Below, in pieces: positions 1-11,200 of a stretch of DNA of 64,000 nucleotides. Position numbers and translations under genes: made by a program. A model generated the notes under the pieces. That model saw nothing but the letters and a program-made list of their open reading frames with translations, had not been told where the DNA came from and made no database searches. The DNA is taken from positions 48,000,405 to 48,064,404 of the forward strand of contig CM026401.1 in NCBI GenBank assembly GCA_014843695.1, read 5' to 3'. The first letter of the stretch is position 1. Each line of letters begins with the position of its first letter. Source of the stretch: Archivesica marissinica (lineage: Eukaryota; Mollusca; Bivalvia; Venerida; Vesicomyidae).

Positions 1-239
1 GTATAGTTGTATAGCCGTAAATGATTGTAATTTCTTCAATTAGGACCATATTTTGAAGTGAAAATATAATATGCATCCAAATATGTGTAGTATGATACTA
101 TGTAGCCTTCTATATTAGAAATCCATGCTCTATATAAGTCATAGTGAGGTCCTTAGGCCAAAACAAACCACCTATGTTTACAGTTTCCCGGCTGACCCGT
201 TTTTTACCCCCCTCTCCCCGACCCTCAATTTTGTTATTG
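1..239. other. AT-rich sequence, nothing recognised
   Basis: No open frame, tRNA-like head or tandem repeat is visible here. It borders the first copy of dispersed element P. Confidence 0.5.
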
Positions 240-565
240 AACTTTCGTGCAATGAGTGACATTGTTGATTTTTCTATTACCTCCCTTGGCAGATCCTAAA
301 ATGTATATTGGTCCTTTTAATTGGAATCCTTTGTGTTTACTGTTGTTCCCTAACCAGATTTTGATAAAATCACATTTATCATACCGCAAGATTTAATTAA
401 TTGACGACAACATTTCTACAGTATCCATTGAAATGTAATACAGGATATCTGTCGCGATTTATGAATGTAATAACTAGGAGATGAGAAAACGAATGGAAAT
501 TGATAGCATGTGGTGCAAAGTAGACAATGATGAAAACAGAGGAATCCAATTAAGAGGACCTATCT
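240..565 (+). mobile_element. Dispersed element P, copy 1 (MITE-like)
   Basis: This segment matches 3185-3700 in the same orientation and 17480-17870 in the opposite one. Shared landmarks are a TTACCTCCC end, an internal ATATTGGTCCTTTT block, a GGATATCTGTCG block and AAACAGAGGAA near the other end. The ends look like short imperfect inverted repeats (TTACCTCCCTT against TTACTGCCCCT in the better copies). No coding frame is present, so it appears non-autonomous. The superfamily is not assigned. Confidence 0.55.
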
Positions 566-569
566 TCCT

Positions 570-817
570 TTAACCCAATTCATTCTGGATACATTGAAAG
601 GCTTTTGCAAAGAATATAGATCCAGATCAGCCGCAGCATGATGCTGCATGCTGATCAGGATCTATGTTGTTTGCTACAAAATAAGTTGTCTTACAAAGAT
701 CATCTGAATAGCAAACAGCATAGAGCCTGATCAGACGGCACATTCCGTGGCAGCTGATCTGGCTCTTATGTTCTTTGCAAATACTGTTTGAATGGTATCC
801 AGAATCAAATTGGTTAA
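570..817. mobile_element. MITE K1 with terminal inverted repeats
   Basis: The element starts TTAACCCAATTCATTCTGG and ends with a near reverse complement (CCAGAATCAAATTGGTTAA), giving terminal inverted repeats of roughly 23 bp with few mismatches. The inside has further GATCAG/CTGATC palindromic pieces, including GCAGCATGATGCTGC. It is about 248 bp with no open frame. The internal GATCCTGATCAG-type motifs recur in the element at 2566-2782. Confidence 0.6.
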
Positions 818-1208
818 AAAGAGTATTGGGAGTGGGTGGGGGGGGGAAAGGCAGTATATTATATTTCACTCATGAACGTAGAAAGCTACTATCACTTGCA
901 GCTAGCACCACTCGAGATAACATGGCTTTCCTTTTGGTGCACAATATAATTTGATCATACACTGGAACAAACATTAATGCTCGGGTATATATGCTCCCTT
1001 GGTGGCCCACCCACCTATTGTGGGAGAAAAATTGAGATGAACATTTAGCAATAAACTTCATTTATTATAATGTCTGTAGTTCCAACCTGTCACATGAAAT
1101 TATTATTAATTAATACATTTTCCTTTTTTTATATTTTGATTAAACTGTTTGCTAATTGGTGCTGTTTATATATATATTTTTTTTTTTATTATATATATTT
1201 TGCATACT
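818..1208. other. Unassigned AT-rich spacer
   Basis: It contains a G run near 838-846 and poly(T)/AT-rich sequence towards 1200. Short open frames here show no domain and are judged to be chance. Confidence 0.4.
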
Positions 1209-1330
1209 TATTATATTTATTTCTCTTTGGCTTAGATAGAATTCCAACATTTATTATATTTATTTCTCTTTGGCTTAGATAGAATTCCAACATTTAATAA
1301 AATTAATTAATTAATTAATTAATAAAAACA
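1209..1330. repeat. 43-bp tandem duplication followed by an (AATT)n tract
   Basis: Two near-identical 43-bp copies containing CTCTTTGGCTTAGATAG sit back to back (the ATTCCAACAT landmark falls at 1241 and 1284). An (AATT)n run follows at about 1301-1322. Confidence 0.8.
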
Positions 1331-1700
1331 TCTAATAATATCCTTAAATCTTTCTTTTTTTAAATCAATAAAGATTTTTTTTTAAATAAATGTTCTAACA
1401 TAACTGACCCACCCGCACAATTTTATTGAGCAAGACAAAATAATAACTGCAAAAACAAATAATTATTTGAACACTAATATTTCAAAATACCAAGAAAATA
1501 ATTATGTCAGCAAATCCTTAATAATGCTTGCTTTGTAGACTTTATTTTGCTTTCCACCATACAAATTGCCATGCTCACCCCTCTAGTTAATCATGGAACT
1601 TTATTTTGCTTCCCACCATACATTACTTGTCCATAAGTTGATCAATTGCTCCATCATATTTTTAACATGTCTACATTATTAAGTTTGATTACAAATTCAT
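1331..1700. other. AT-rich spacer with a short imperfect duplication
   Basis: The phrase ACTTTATTTTGCTT followed by CCACCATACA occurs twice, near 1539 and 1600, about 60 bp apart. No gene-like content is seen. Confidence 0.4.
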
Positions 1701-1708
1701 CAAAATTA

Positions 1709-1966
1709 TTCCATTCAACACCAAGTAACTGACATGGACCGGTGTATCATATTTAACCCATTCAACACCAAGTAACTAACCTGGACTGGTGTATGATGTA
1801 TTTAGACCAATAAATTAATAAGAAAATTACATTTGGACCATTTCATTTTATGAAAATTAGTAATTTTGTCGAAAAAATAATAATATTACTGGCAAAAAGT
1901 GCAGATCCTGATGAGACACTTTTTGTAAGCCTATTTAGAGGTCTGTGGTGTTGAAAGGGTTAACCA
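1709..1966 (-). mobile_element. Dispersed element J, short copy (two tandem units)
   Basis: Read on the minus strand this matches 16111-17157. It starts TTAACCCTTTCAAC, passes through a shared block with CAGATCCT-type sequence and TTTTTGCCAGTAATATT, and ends in units containing AGTTACTTGGTGTTGAA. Only two tail units are present here, against about 19 in the other copy. The two ends (TTAACCCTTTCAAC and TTAACCCATTCAAC when read inwards) form a short imperfect inverted repeat, so a MITE origin is likely. Confidence 0.65.
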
Positions 1967-2055
1967 CCTAATAAAATGGTTACCCGAAAGGGGTCACAAA
2001 AAGGAGATGAGAAAAGGAAAATAAACATAGCAATTTAAGATTCCCTAAAAAACTA

Positions 2056-2235
2056 TGGTTCGAGCCCCGCTCAGACCGTGTCTCATTTATATGAAAATGT
2101 TGGCAGTTTCTTACGGAGGTTGGTACGCCCAAGTACTGGTTAACCGCTGGAGCCTGCCCAGGAAAGGTGTTAGGTAAACTGCCCGCCGCTCAAATGGGCA
2201 ACCAGTAGCACCGTTAAATAATTTTTTATAGCCCA
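2056..2235 (+). mobile_element. SINE family D, 5'-incomplete copy
   Basis: It begins in the tRNA B-box-like GGTTCGAGCCCCGCTCAGAC. It continues through GGCAGTTTCTTACGGAGG and GCCTGCCCAGGAAAGG to the tail GGGCAACCAGTAGC, with CGTTAAATAA after it. The same order is seen at 32598-32812 and 60540-60706. The A-box half of the head is not recognisable here. Confidence 0.7.
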
Positions 2236-2565
2236 AAATGGTGCTGATGCAGGCGTAAAACCCGAAATATAACATAAAATATAAATAACTAAAAAACTAT
2301 GGGCACATTGCTAAGAATTATGAAAATACCGGTATGTGGAAAACTTCACCCTTTCTGTAGTGCATTGTACAGTTAAATATTGGCTATAAGTCTAGGGTAT
2401 AATTTATAAGTAAAATAGGTTGACTTATAATGCACAAGTTTTTATTTACTTTATTATATTGAGAGTTGTAAAAGTTAATAAATGAAAGGGTTCAATTATC
2501 AATTTAAATTAAAATTATCAATTATTAATTATTGGTTTCAAATAAGTGGAGTGGAGTGTGATAGC
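2236..2565. other. AT-rich spacer, nothing recognised
   Basis: No coding, tRNA-like or repeated sequence is apparent between the SINE and the MITE. Confidence 0.4.
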
Positions 2566-2782
2566 CAATTAGAAGGTTTAACTCTTTCACCACCAATGTC
2601 GCATAAAAGCGACTGCAAAAAAAGAGAGCAGAGAACCCGATCAGACAGAACAGAACGTGCCGTCTGATCAGGCTATATGCTGATTGCTCGTCAGACAGTG
2701 GAGCTGAAGCACGTGTCCGAATAGCAAACAACATAGATCCTGATCAGACGTATTCTTTGCACAATCTCTGAAAGAGTTAATG
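2566..2782. mobile_element. MITE K2
   Basis: It is bounded by TTTAACTCTTTCA and TGAAAGAGTTAA, an inverted pair of about 12 bp. The interior carries several CTGATCAG-like palindromes also present in the 570-817 element, such as GATCCTGATCAGACG. It is non-coding. The relation to K1 rests on shared internal motifs, not on identical ends. Confidence 0.5.
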
Positions 2783-3184
2783 AATTATTGGTGGGGTAGG
2801 GGATATGACAAATAAATATTTTCTTAAATAGTGTGGTACTGTATTATTGTTCGTTTCTTGCCATTCTAAACATTACCTCAGCTGTATTATTGTGTGTTTG
2901 TTTGTGCTTCTTTTTATATCCTTTTTTGTATAGGATAAAACCAAATTTCATTTCAACAATATATTTAACGACTTTAAAAACGCAACACTTTTGTCGGTGG
3001 TATATTTCTTTTGGCGTAAGACCCGTTTTCAAAAATAGCATATCTACCGTAAAGTGTATCAAAATAAATTTTAGAGCAACTTCATGAGAAGAAGTCGGTC
3101 TGGTCTGTCTGTGCCAAATTGTTTGAAATTCCGCAAAAAATCACCCCTATATTGGAGGTGCGTTATTAAAATTGTTCAGTGTAT
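2783..3184. other. Unassigned spacer
   Basis: An 84-codon open frame here has hydrophobic low-complexity content, no splice context and no recognisable domain. I regard it as chance. Confidence 0.35.
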
Positions 3185-3700
3185 GTTATGCCTCGTGTTG
3201 GCACAATGAGAGACATTACTGGTTTTTCTATTACCTCCAGATTTATCCCTAAATGTATATTGGTCCTTTTTAGTTGGAATCCTTTGTTTTTACTGTTGTC
3301 GTCTAACCAGATGTTGCATTAGGATAAATGTAATTTTATCAAAATCGTGTTAATTCATTGAACCAATTTTTACAGTAAGGTATCCATTGGACATGCTAAA
3401 GGATATCTGTCGAGATTTAATAATTTCATAATTATAAGACGCGAATATGGTTTAGTTTATACAAATTTATTTTAGCTCGATTGCGAAACAAGTTCTTACA
3501 ACTTATATTAATCACTCTCGAGACCTCATTCCTGATGGAATCCATCGCCACGAGGGAGAGAGAAGAGGCAATGTGGAATTTAAATGCCTTGCCGAATACG
3601 GCTATGAATGGAAAACATGTGGTGCAAAGGAAACAGCGATAAAAACAGAGGAAACCAATTAAGAGGACTAATATACTATTAGGAGTATTCAGGGGCAGTA
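3185..3700 (+). mobile_element. Dispersed element P, copy 2, interrupted by a SINE
   Basis: It is the same element as 240-565, with TTTTTCTATTACCTCC at one end and AAACAGAGGAAACCAATT and CAGGGGCAGTAAC at the other. A minus-strand SINE-C lies within it (3450-3604), which dates element P as older than that SINE insertion. Confidence 0.6.
3450..3604 (-). mobile_element. SINE family C, minus strand, nested in element P
   Basis: Reverse-strand landmarks are the tail TTTGTATAAACTA, the block TTCGCAATCGAGCTAAAATA, the CTCGAGAGTGATTAATATAA block, GATTCCATCAGGAATGAG and GGCATTTAAATTCCAC. The copy stops before the tRNA-like head, so it is 5'-truncated. Confidence 0.75.
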
Positions 3701-3889
3701 ACTTATGTTTCTCATTGCTTCACTTTGGCTTTCAGACATATTCTATCATTGTACTTGGACCAACTGGAAAATGAACATTCCTATTGACAGTATACACTCA
3801 ACAACAGTCCCAATCGGTCGCCTGGTGTTCTACAGAATCTGGAGCAAATTAATAACCATCTAATATCAATATTCATATCATCTTAATTT

Positions 3890-4137
3890 AAACTGTATTT
3901 ATTTTACAACGATTGCGAAGCAAGTTCTAACAATTTATATTATTCACTCTCGTTGGCACGGATGAAAGCGTATATGTGGTCATTCATTCGTGTGGGAGGA
4001 AACCGGAGTACCCGGAGAAAACCTGCCTGTCCGATCTGGCGAACACCGTACCATCTCACATACTTCCCTGTCCGAGGATCGAACCTGGGTTGCATTGGTG
4101 AGAAGCGAGCGCGCTAACCACTGCGCTAATCGGACAA
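3890..4137 (-). mobile_element. SINE family B, full-length minus-strand copy
   Basis: On the minus strand it starts with a tRNA-like head (GTCCGATTAGCGCAGTGGTT, B box GGTTCGATCCTCGG) whose first bases GTCCGA pair with TCGGAC about 65 nt later. Then come GTATGTGAGATGGTACGGTG, a central TTTTCTCCGGGTACTCCGG block and the tail GAGAGTGAATAATATAAATT, ending in TTGTAAAATAAATA. The tRNA arms look most like tRNA-Glu, but this is a loose resemblance. Confidence 0.85.
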
Positions 4138-4521
4138 CCAATTGATACATTTGATAACATATCCTTATGCAATGAATTGCTGTATAATCATCAGGAACAA
4201 AATGCATTAAGTGACCACATGGAAATATTTATATTGTATGATTGTTAGCTAGCTCGATATATTATAAAGCACCAGGTGATCGATTAGGAATTGTGTTGAG
4301 TATAGTTATGTAGATCTCTTTGCTGTATGAATATTTAGAAATCTATAAGATGGACATCCATATTTCATGCATCCACTTACCTATCCAATTTTACAATGCG
4401 ACGTTTCTACAGGTTAACGATTGAAGTAGAAATTTAAGTACAATGTAATGTAATACAGTATGCCACATAGCATTGGAAAAATGCAGGAAATTATCATTTT
4501 CCCCGTAAAATTGTAATACAT
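4138..4521. other. Unassigned spacer
   Basis: No gene, tRNA-like sequence or tandem repeat was recognised. Confidence 0.35.
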
Positions 4522-4604
4522 TGCTGGCTGGGCCTCTATCGTGTAATTGATACATTGTCCATTTTACAACCGAGGAGTTGCGGGTTCGAGTCTCGCCAGC
4601 ACCA
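4522..4604 (+). tRNA. tRNA-like sequence, probably a tRNA pseudogene or SINE head
   Basis: TGCTGGC at 4522-4528 can pair with GCCAGCA at 4595-4601 as a 7-bp acceptor stem, followed directly by CCA. A B-box-like GGTTCGAGTCT and a T arm are visible. The D arm and anticodon arm are poor and no anticodon can be read safely. A genomically encoded CCA after a 7-bp stem suggests a retroposed tRNA-like copy rather than a working nuclear tRNA gene. Confidence 0.4.
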
Positions 4605-4621
4605 TGAGGCATGTCACTTAT

Positions 4622-4735
4622 ATTCACATGTGCTCTCTCGCTCGCCCTCTCTCTCTCGCCCTCCCTCTCGCCCTCTCTCTCGCCCTCCCTCTCTCCTCCT
4701 CTCTCGCTCTCCACTCTCTCTCTCTCTCTCTCTAG
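4622..4735. repeat. CT-rich microsatellite
   Basis: It is built of CTCTCTCGCCCTC-type units followed by a (CT)n run. Arg/Glu- and Ser/Leu-rich frames across it are by-products of the repeat. Confidence 0.9.
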
Positions 4736-4810
4736 GAATCGGGTCTCGAGAGCGATTAAACCAATGATGTATGAACATGTTTCGCAAGCAATTTACGGTA
4801 TATTTGTTTA

Positions 4811-4980
4811 CAGTCAAACATGTGTTAGTGGTCACCTATATTAAGCAGCCAACCTGTATTAAGCTTCCAGATTCCCAATATGCTGTTTTATTATACATTT
4901 GACCTCTATTAAGCAGCCACCTGTGCTAAGCAGCCACTTTCTATTATTCTCTTGGGTGGCTGCTTAAGACAGGTTTGACT
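4811..4980. mobile_element. Pogo/Tigger-like MITE, copy 1
   Basis: The element begins TACAGTCAAACATGT and ends ACAGGTTTGACTATA, giving inverted ends of about 14 bp flanked by TA. Internal TTAAGCAGCCA motifs occur in both orientations. A second copy lies at 31943-32118. CAGTC-type ends with a TA target fit the pogo branch of Tc1/mariner; no transposase is present. Confidence 0.6.
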
Positions 4981-5226
4981 ATACGCTAGTTATATATTAT
5001 TTACAATTCATATAGCTTTGTAGCAAGGAAAAGTGTGATTTTCTTCTGCCAACTTATTGTTGTTTTGAGGCATAACGTCTCCGAGTGATGGAAAATAAAA
5101 TGTGCTTTTTTGATGAATTGTTTATTGTTTGTTTGTCCTGCAAGCCCGAGTGCTGAATTCATTTCAATTCCGAGCAATCTGTCCTCGTTTTCTAACTACA
5201 TGTACTTGTGTGAAGTCCATGTAGTT

Positions 5227-8200
5227 TTTGAAGGCAGGTTGTATGTTGAAGCCAGGTTGTATGTTGAAGCCACATTGTATGTTGAAGCCAGGTTGTATGT
5301 TGAAGGCAGGTTGTATGTTGAAGCCAGGTTGTATGTTGAAGCCACATTGTATGTTGAAGCCAGGTTGCATGTTGAAGCCAGATTGCATGTTGAAGACCGG
5401 TTGTATGTTGAAGACAGGTTGTATGTTGAAGCCAGGTTGTATGTTGAAGACAGGTTGTGCTTGAAGGCAGGTTGTGTTTGATATACATGTTGTGTTTGAA
5501 GGCAGGTTGTGTTTGATGTACAGGTTGTGTTTGAAGGCAGGTTGTGTTTGAAGACAGGTTGTGTTTGAAGGCAGGTTGTGTTTGAAGGCAGGCAGGTTGT
5601 GTTTGAAGGCAGGCATGTGTTTGAAGACAGGTTGTGTTTGAAGGCAGGTTGTGTTTGAAGACAGGTTGTGTTTGAAGGCAGATTGTGTTTGAAGACAGGT
5701 TGTGTTTGACGACAGGTTGTGTTTGAAGGCAGGTTGTGTTTGATTTATAGGTTGTGTTTGAAGGCAGGTTGTGTGAAGGCAGGTTGTGTTTGAAGGCAGG
5801 TTGTGTTTGAAGACAGGTTGTGTTTGAAGGCACGTTGTGTTTGAAGGCAGGTTGTGTTTGATGTACAGGTTGTGTTTGAAGGCAGATTGTGTTTGTAGGC
5901 AGGTTGTGTTTGAAGGCAGGTTGTGTTTTAAGGCAGGCTGTATTTGATGTACAGGTTGTGCTTGACGACAGGTTGTGTTTGAAGGCAGATTGTGTTTTAT
6001 ATACAGGTTGTGCTTGAAGGCAGGTTGTGTTTGATATACAGGTTGTGTTTGAAGGCAGGTTGTGTTTGATGTACAGGTTGTGTTTGAAGACAGGTTGTGT
6101 TTGAAGGCACGTTGTGTTTGAAGGCACGTTGTGTTTGAAGACAGGTTGTGTTTGATGTACAGGTTGTGTTTGAAGGCAGGTTGTGTTTGATGTACAGGTT
6201 GTGTTTAAAGACAGGTTGTGCTTGAAGGCAGGTTGTGTTTTAAGGCATGTTGTGTTTGAAGGCAGGTTGTGTTTGATGTACAGGTTGTGTTTGAAGACAG
6301 GCAGGTTGTGTTTGAAGGCAGGCATGTTGTGTTTGAAGACAGGTTGTGTTTGAAGGCAGGTTTGTGTTTGAAGGCAGGTTGTGTTTGAAGGCAGGTTGTG
6401 GTTGAAGGCAGATTGTGTTTGTAGGCAGGTTGTGTTTGAAGGCAGGCAGGTTGTGTTTGAAGGCAGGCATGTGTTTGAAGACAGGTTGTGTTTGAAGGCA
6501 GGTTGTGTTTGAAGACAGGTTGTGTTTGAAGGCAGGCAGGTTGTGTTTGAAGACAGGTTGTATATTGAAGCCAGGTTGTATGTTGAAGCCAGGTTGCATG
6601 TTGAAGCCAGGTTGCATGTTGAAGCCCGGTTGTATGTTGAAGCCAGGTTGTATGTTGAAGCCAGGTTGTATGTTGAAGCCCGGTTGTATGTTGAAGGCAG
6701 GTTGCATGTTGAAGCCAGGTTGTGTTTGAAGGCAGGTTGTATGTTGAAGCCAGGTTGTGTTTGAAGGCAGGTTGTATGTTGAAGCCAGGTTGTATGTTGA
6801 AACCAGGTTGCATGTTGAAGCCAGGTGTATGTTGAAGCCAGGTTGTATGTTGAAGCCAGGTTGTATGTTGAAGCCAGGTTGCACGTTGAAGCCAGGTTGT
6901 ACGTTGAAGCCAGGTTGTATGTTGAAGCCAGGTTGCATGTTGAAGCCAGGTTGTATGTTGAAGCCAGGTTGTATGTTGAAGCCAGGTTGTGTTGAAGCCA
7001 GGTTGTATGTTGAAGCCAGGTTGTATGTTGAAGCCAGGTTGTATGTTGAAGCCAGGTTGTATGTTGAAGCCAGGTTGTATGTTGAAGCCAGGTTGTATGT
7101 TGAAGCCAGGTTGCATGTTGAAGCCAGGTTGTATGTTGAAGCCAGGTTGTATGTTGAAGCCAGGTTGTATGTTGAAGCAAGGTTGTATGTTGAAGCCAGG
7201 TTGCATGCTGAAGCAGGTTGCATGTTAAAGCCAGGTTGTATGTTGAAGCCAGGTTGCATGTTGAAGCCAGGTTGTATGTTGAAGCCAGGTTGTATGTTGA
7301 AGCCAGGTTGCATGTTGAAGCCAGGTTGTATGTTGAAGCCAGGTTGTATGTTGAAGCCAGGTTGCATGTTAAAGCCAGGTTGTATGTTAAAGCCAGGTTG
7401 TATGTTGAAGCCAGGTTGTATGTTGAAGCCAGGTTGCATGTTAAAGCCAGGTTGTATGTTGAAGCCAGGTTGCATGTTAAAGCCAGGTTGTATGTTGAAG
7501 CCAGGTTGTATGTTGAAGCCAGGTTGCATGTTAAAGCCAGGTTGTATGTTGAAGCCAGGTTGTATGTTGAAGCCAGGTTGCATGTTAAAGCCAGGTTGTA
7601 TGTTAAAGCCAGGTTGTATGTTGAAGCCAGGTTGTATGTTGAAGCCAGGTTGTATGTTGAAGCCAGGTTGTATGTTGAAGCCAGGTTGTATGTTGAAGCC
7701 AGGTTGCATGTTGAAGCCAGGTTGTATGTTGAAGCCAGGTTGTATGTTGAAGCCAGGTTGCATGTTGAAGCAAGGTTGTATGTTGAAGCCAGGTTGCATG
7801 CTGAAGTCAGGTTGCATGTTAAAGCCAGGTTGTATGTTGAAGCCAGGTTGTATGTTGAAGCCAGGTTGTATGTTGAAGCCAGGTTGTATGTTGAAGCCAG
7901 GTTGTGTTTGAAGGCAGGTTATATGTTGAAGCCAGGTTGTATGTTGAAGCCAGGTTGCATGTTGAAGCCAGGTTGTATGTTGAAGCCAGGTTGTATGTTG
8001 AAACCAGGTTACATGTTGAAGCCAGGTTGTATGTTGAAGCCAGGTTGTATGTTGAAGCCAGGTTGTATGTTGAAGCCAGGTTGCATGTTGAAGCCAGGTT
8101 GTATATTGAAGCCAAGTTGTATGTTGAAGCCCGGTTGTATGTTGAAGCCAGGTTGTATGTTGAAGCCAGGTTGCATGTTGAAGCCAGGTTGTATGTTGAA

Positions 8201-11200
8201 GCCAGGTTGCACGTTGAAGCCAGGTTGTATGTTGACGCCAGGTTGTATGTTGAAGCCAGGTTGCATGTTGAAGCCAGGTTGTATGTTGAAGCCAGGTTGT
8301 ATATTGAAGCCAGGTTGTATGTTGACGCCAGGTTGTATGTTGAAGCCAGGTTGTATGTTGAAGCCAGGTTGGATGTTGAAGCCAGGTTGTATGTTGAAGC
8401 CAGGTTGCATGTTGAAGCCAGGTTGTATGTTGAAGCCAGGTTGAAGCCAGGTTGCATGTTGAAGCAAGGTTGTATGTTGAAGCCAGGTTGTATGTTGAAG
8501 CCAGGTTACATGTTGAAGCCAGGTTGTATGTTGAAGCCAGGTTGCATGTTGAAGCCAGGTTGTATGTTGAAGCCAGGTTGTATGTTGAAGCCAGGTTGTA
8601 TGTTGAAGCCAGGTTGTGTTGAAGGCAGGTTGTATGTTGAAGCCAGGTTGTATGTTGAAGCCAGGTTGCATGTTGAAGCCAGGTTGTATGTTGAAGCCAG
8701 GTTGCATGTTGAAGCCAGGTTGTATGTTGAAGCCAGGTTGTATGTTGAAGCCAGGTTGTATGTTGAAGCCAGGTTGCATGTTGAAGCCAGGTTGTATATT
8801 GAAGCCAAGTTGTATGTTGAAGCCCGGTTGTATGTTGAAGCCAGGTTGTATGTTGAAGCCAGGTTGTATGTTGAAGCCAGGTTGCACGTTGAAGCCAGGT
8901 TGTATGTTGACGCCAGGTTGTATGTTGAAGCCAGGTTGCATGTTGAAGCCAGGTTGTATGTTGAAGCCAGGTTGTATATTGAAGCCAGGTTGTATGTTGA
9001 CGCCAGGTTGTATGTTGAAGCCAGGTTGTATGTTGAAGCCAGGTTGGATGTTGAAGCCAGGTTGTATGTTGAAGCCAGGTTGCATGTTGAAGCCAGGTTG
9101 TATGTTGAAGCCAGGTTGCATGTTGAAGCCAGGTTGTATGTTGAAGCCAGGTTGGATGTTGAAGCCAGGTTGTATGTTGAAGCCAGGTTACATGTTGAAG
9201 CCAGGTTGTATGTTGAAGCCAGGTTGAAGCCAGGTTGCATGTTGAAGCCAGGTTGTATGTTGAAGCCAGGTTGTATGTTGAAGCCAGGTTGTATGTTGAA
9301 GCCAGGTTGCATGTTGAAGCCAGGTTGTATGTTGAAGCCAGGTTGTATGTTGAAGCCAGGTTGCATGTTGAAGCAAGGTTGTATGTTGAAGCCAGGTTGT
9401 ATGCTGAAGCCAGGTTGTATTTTGAAGCCAGGTTGTATGTTGAAGCCAGGTTGCATGTTAAAGCCAGGTTGTATGTTGAAGCCAGGTTGCATGTTAAAGC
9501 CAGGTTGTATGTTGAAGCCAGGTTGTATGTTGAAGCCAGGTTGCATGTTAAAGCCAGGTTGTATGTTGAAGCCAGGTTGTATGTTGAAGCCAGGTTGCAT
9601 GTTAAAGCCAGGTTGTATGTTAAAGCCAGGTTGTATGTTGAAGCCAGGTTGTATGTTGAAGCCAGGTTGTATGTTGAAGCCAGGTTGTATGTTGAAGCCA
9701 GGTTGCATGTTGAAGCCAGGTTGTATGTTGAAGCCAGGTTGTATGTTGAAGCCAGGTTGTATGTTGAAGCCAGGTTGTATGTTGAAGCCAGGTTGTTTGA
9801 AGCAGGTTGTATGTTGAAGCCAGGTTGTATGTTGAACCAGTTGCATGTTGAAGCCAGGTTGTATGTTGAAGCCAGGTTGCATGTTGAAGCCAGGTTGTAT
9901 GTTGAAGCCAGGTTGTATGTTGAAGCCAGGTTGTATGTTGAAGCCAGGTTGTATGTTGAAGCCAGGTTGTATGTTGAAGCCAGGTTGTATGTTGAAGCCA
10001 GGTTGCTGTTGAAGCCAGGTTGTATGTTGAAGCCAGGTTGTATGTTGAAGCCAGGTTGTATGTTGAAGCCAGGTTGTATGTTGAAGCCAGGTTGTATATT
10101 GAAGCCAGGTTGTATGTTGACGCCAGGTTGTATGTTGAAGCCAGGTTGTATGTTGAAGCCAGGTTGGATGTTGAAGCCAGGTTGTATGTTGAAGCCAGGT
10201 TGCATGTTGAAGCCAGGTTGTATGTTGAAGCCAGGTTGCATGTTGAAGCCAGGTTGTATGTTGAAGCCAGGTTGTATGTTGAAGCCAGGTTGTATGTTGA
10301 AGCCAGGTTGTGTTTGAAGGCAGGTTGTATGTTGAAGCCAGGTTGTATGTTGAAACCAGGTTGCATGTTGAAGCCAGGTTGTATGTTGAAGCCAGGTTGT
10401 ATGTTGAAGCCAGGTTGTATGTTGAAGCCAGGTTGCATGTTGAAGCCAGGTTGCATGTTGAAGCCAGGTTGTATGTTGAAGCCAGGTTGTAGCCAGGTTG
10501 TATGTTGAAGCCAGGTTGTATGTTGAAGCCAGGTTGCATGTTGAAGCCAGGTTGTATATTGAAGCCAGGTTGTATGTTGAAGCCCGGTTGTATGTTGAAG
10601 CCAGGTTGTATGTTGAAGCCAGGTTGCATGTTGAAGCCAGGTTGTATGTTGAAGCCAGGTTGTACGTTGAAGCCAGGTTGTATGTTGAAGCCAGGTTGTA
10701 TGTTGAAGCCAGGTTGCATGTTGAAGCCAGGTTGTATGTTGAAGCCAGGTTGTATGTTGAAGCCAGGTTGTGTTTGAAGCCAGGTTGCGTGTTGAAACCA
10801 GGTTGTATGTTGAAGCCAGGTTGTATGTTGAAGCCAGGTTATATGTTGAAGCCAGGTTGTATATTGAAGCCAGGTTGTATGTTGACGCCAGGTTGTTGTA
10901 TGTTGAAGCCAGGTTGTATGTTGAAGCCAGTTTGGATGTTGAAGCCAGGTTGTATGTTGAAGCCAGGTTGGATGTTGAAGCCAGGTTGTATGTTGAAGCC
11001 AGGTTGCATGTTGAAGCCAGGTTGTATGTTGAAGCCAGGTTGGATGTTGAAGCCAGGTTGTATGTTGAAACCAGGTTGCATGTTGAAGCCAGGTTGTATG
11101 TTGAAGCCAGGTTGAAGCCAGGTTGCATGTTGAAGCCAGGTTGTATGTTGAAGCCAGGTTGTATGTTGAAGCCAGGTTGCATGTTGAAGCCAGGTTGCAT

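Noticed and set aside
4391..4835. Arg/Glu-rich or Ser/Leu-rich small proteins
   Set aside because: They are translations of a CT microsatellite.
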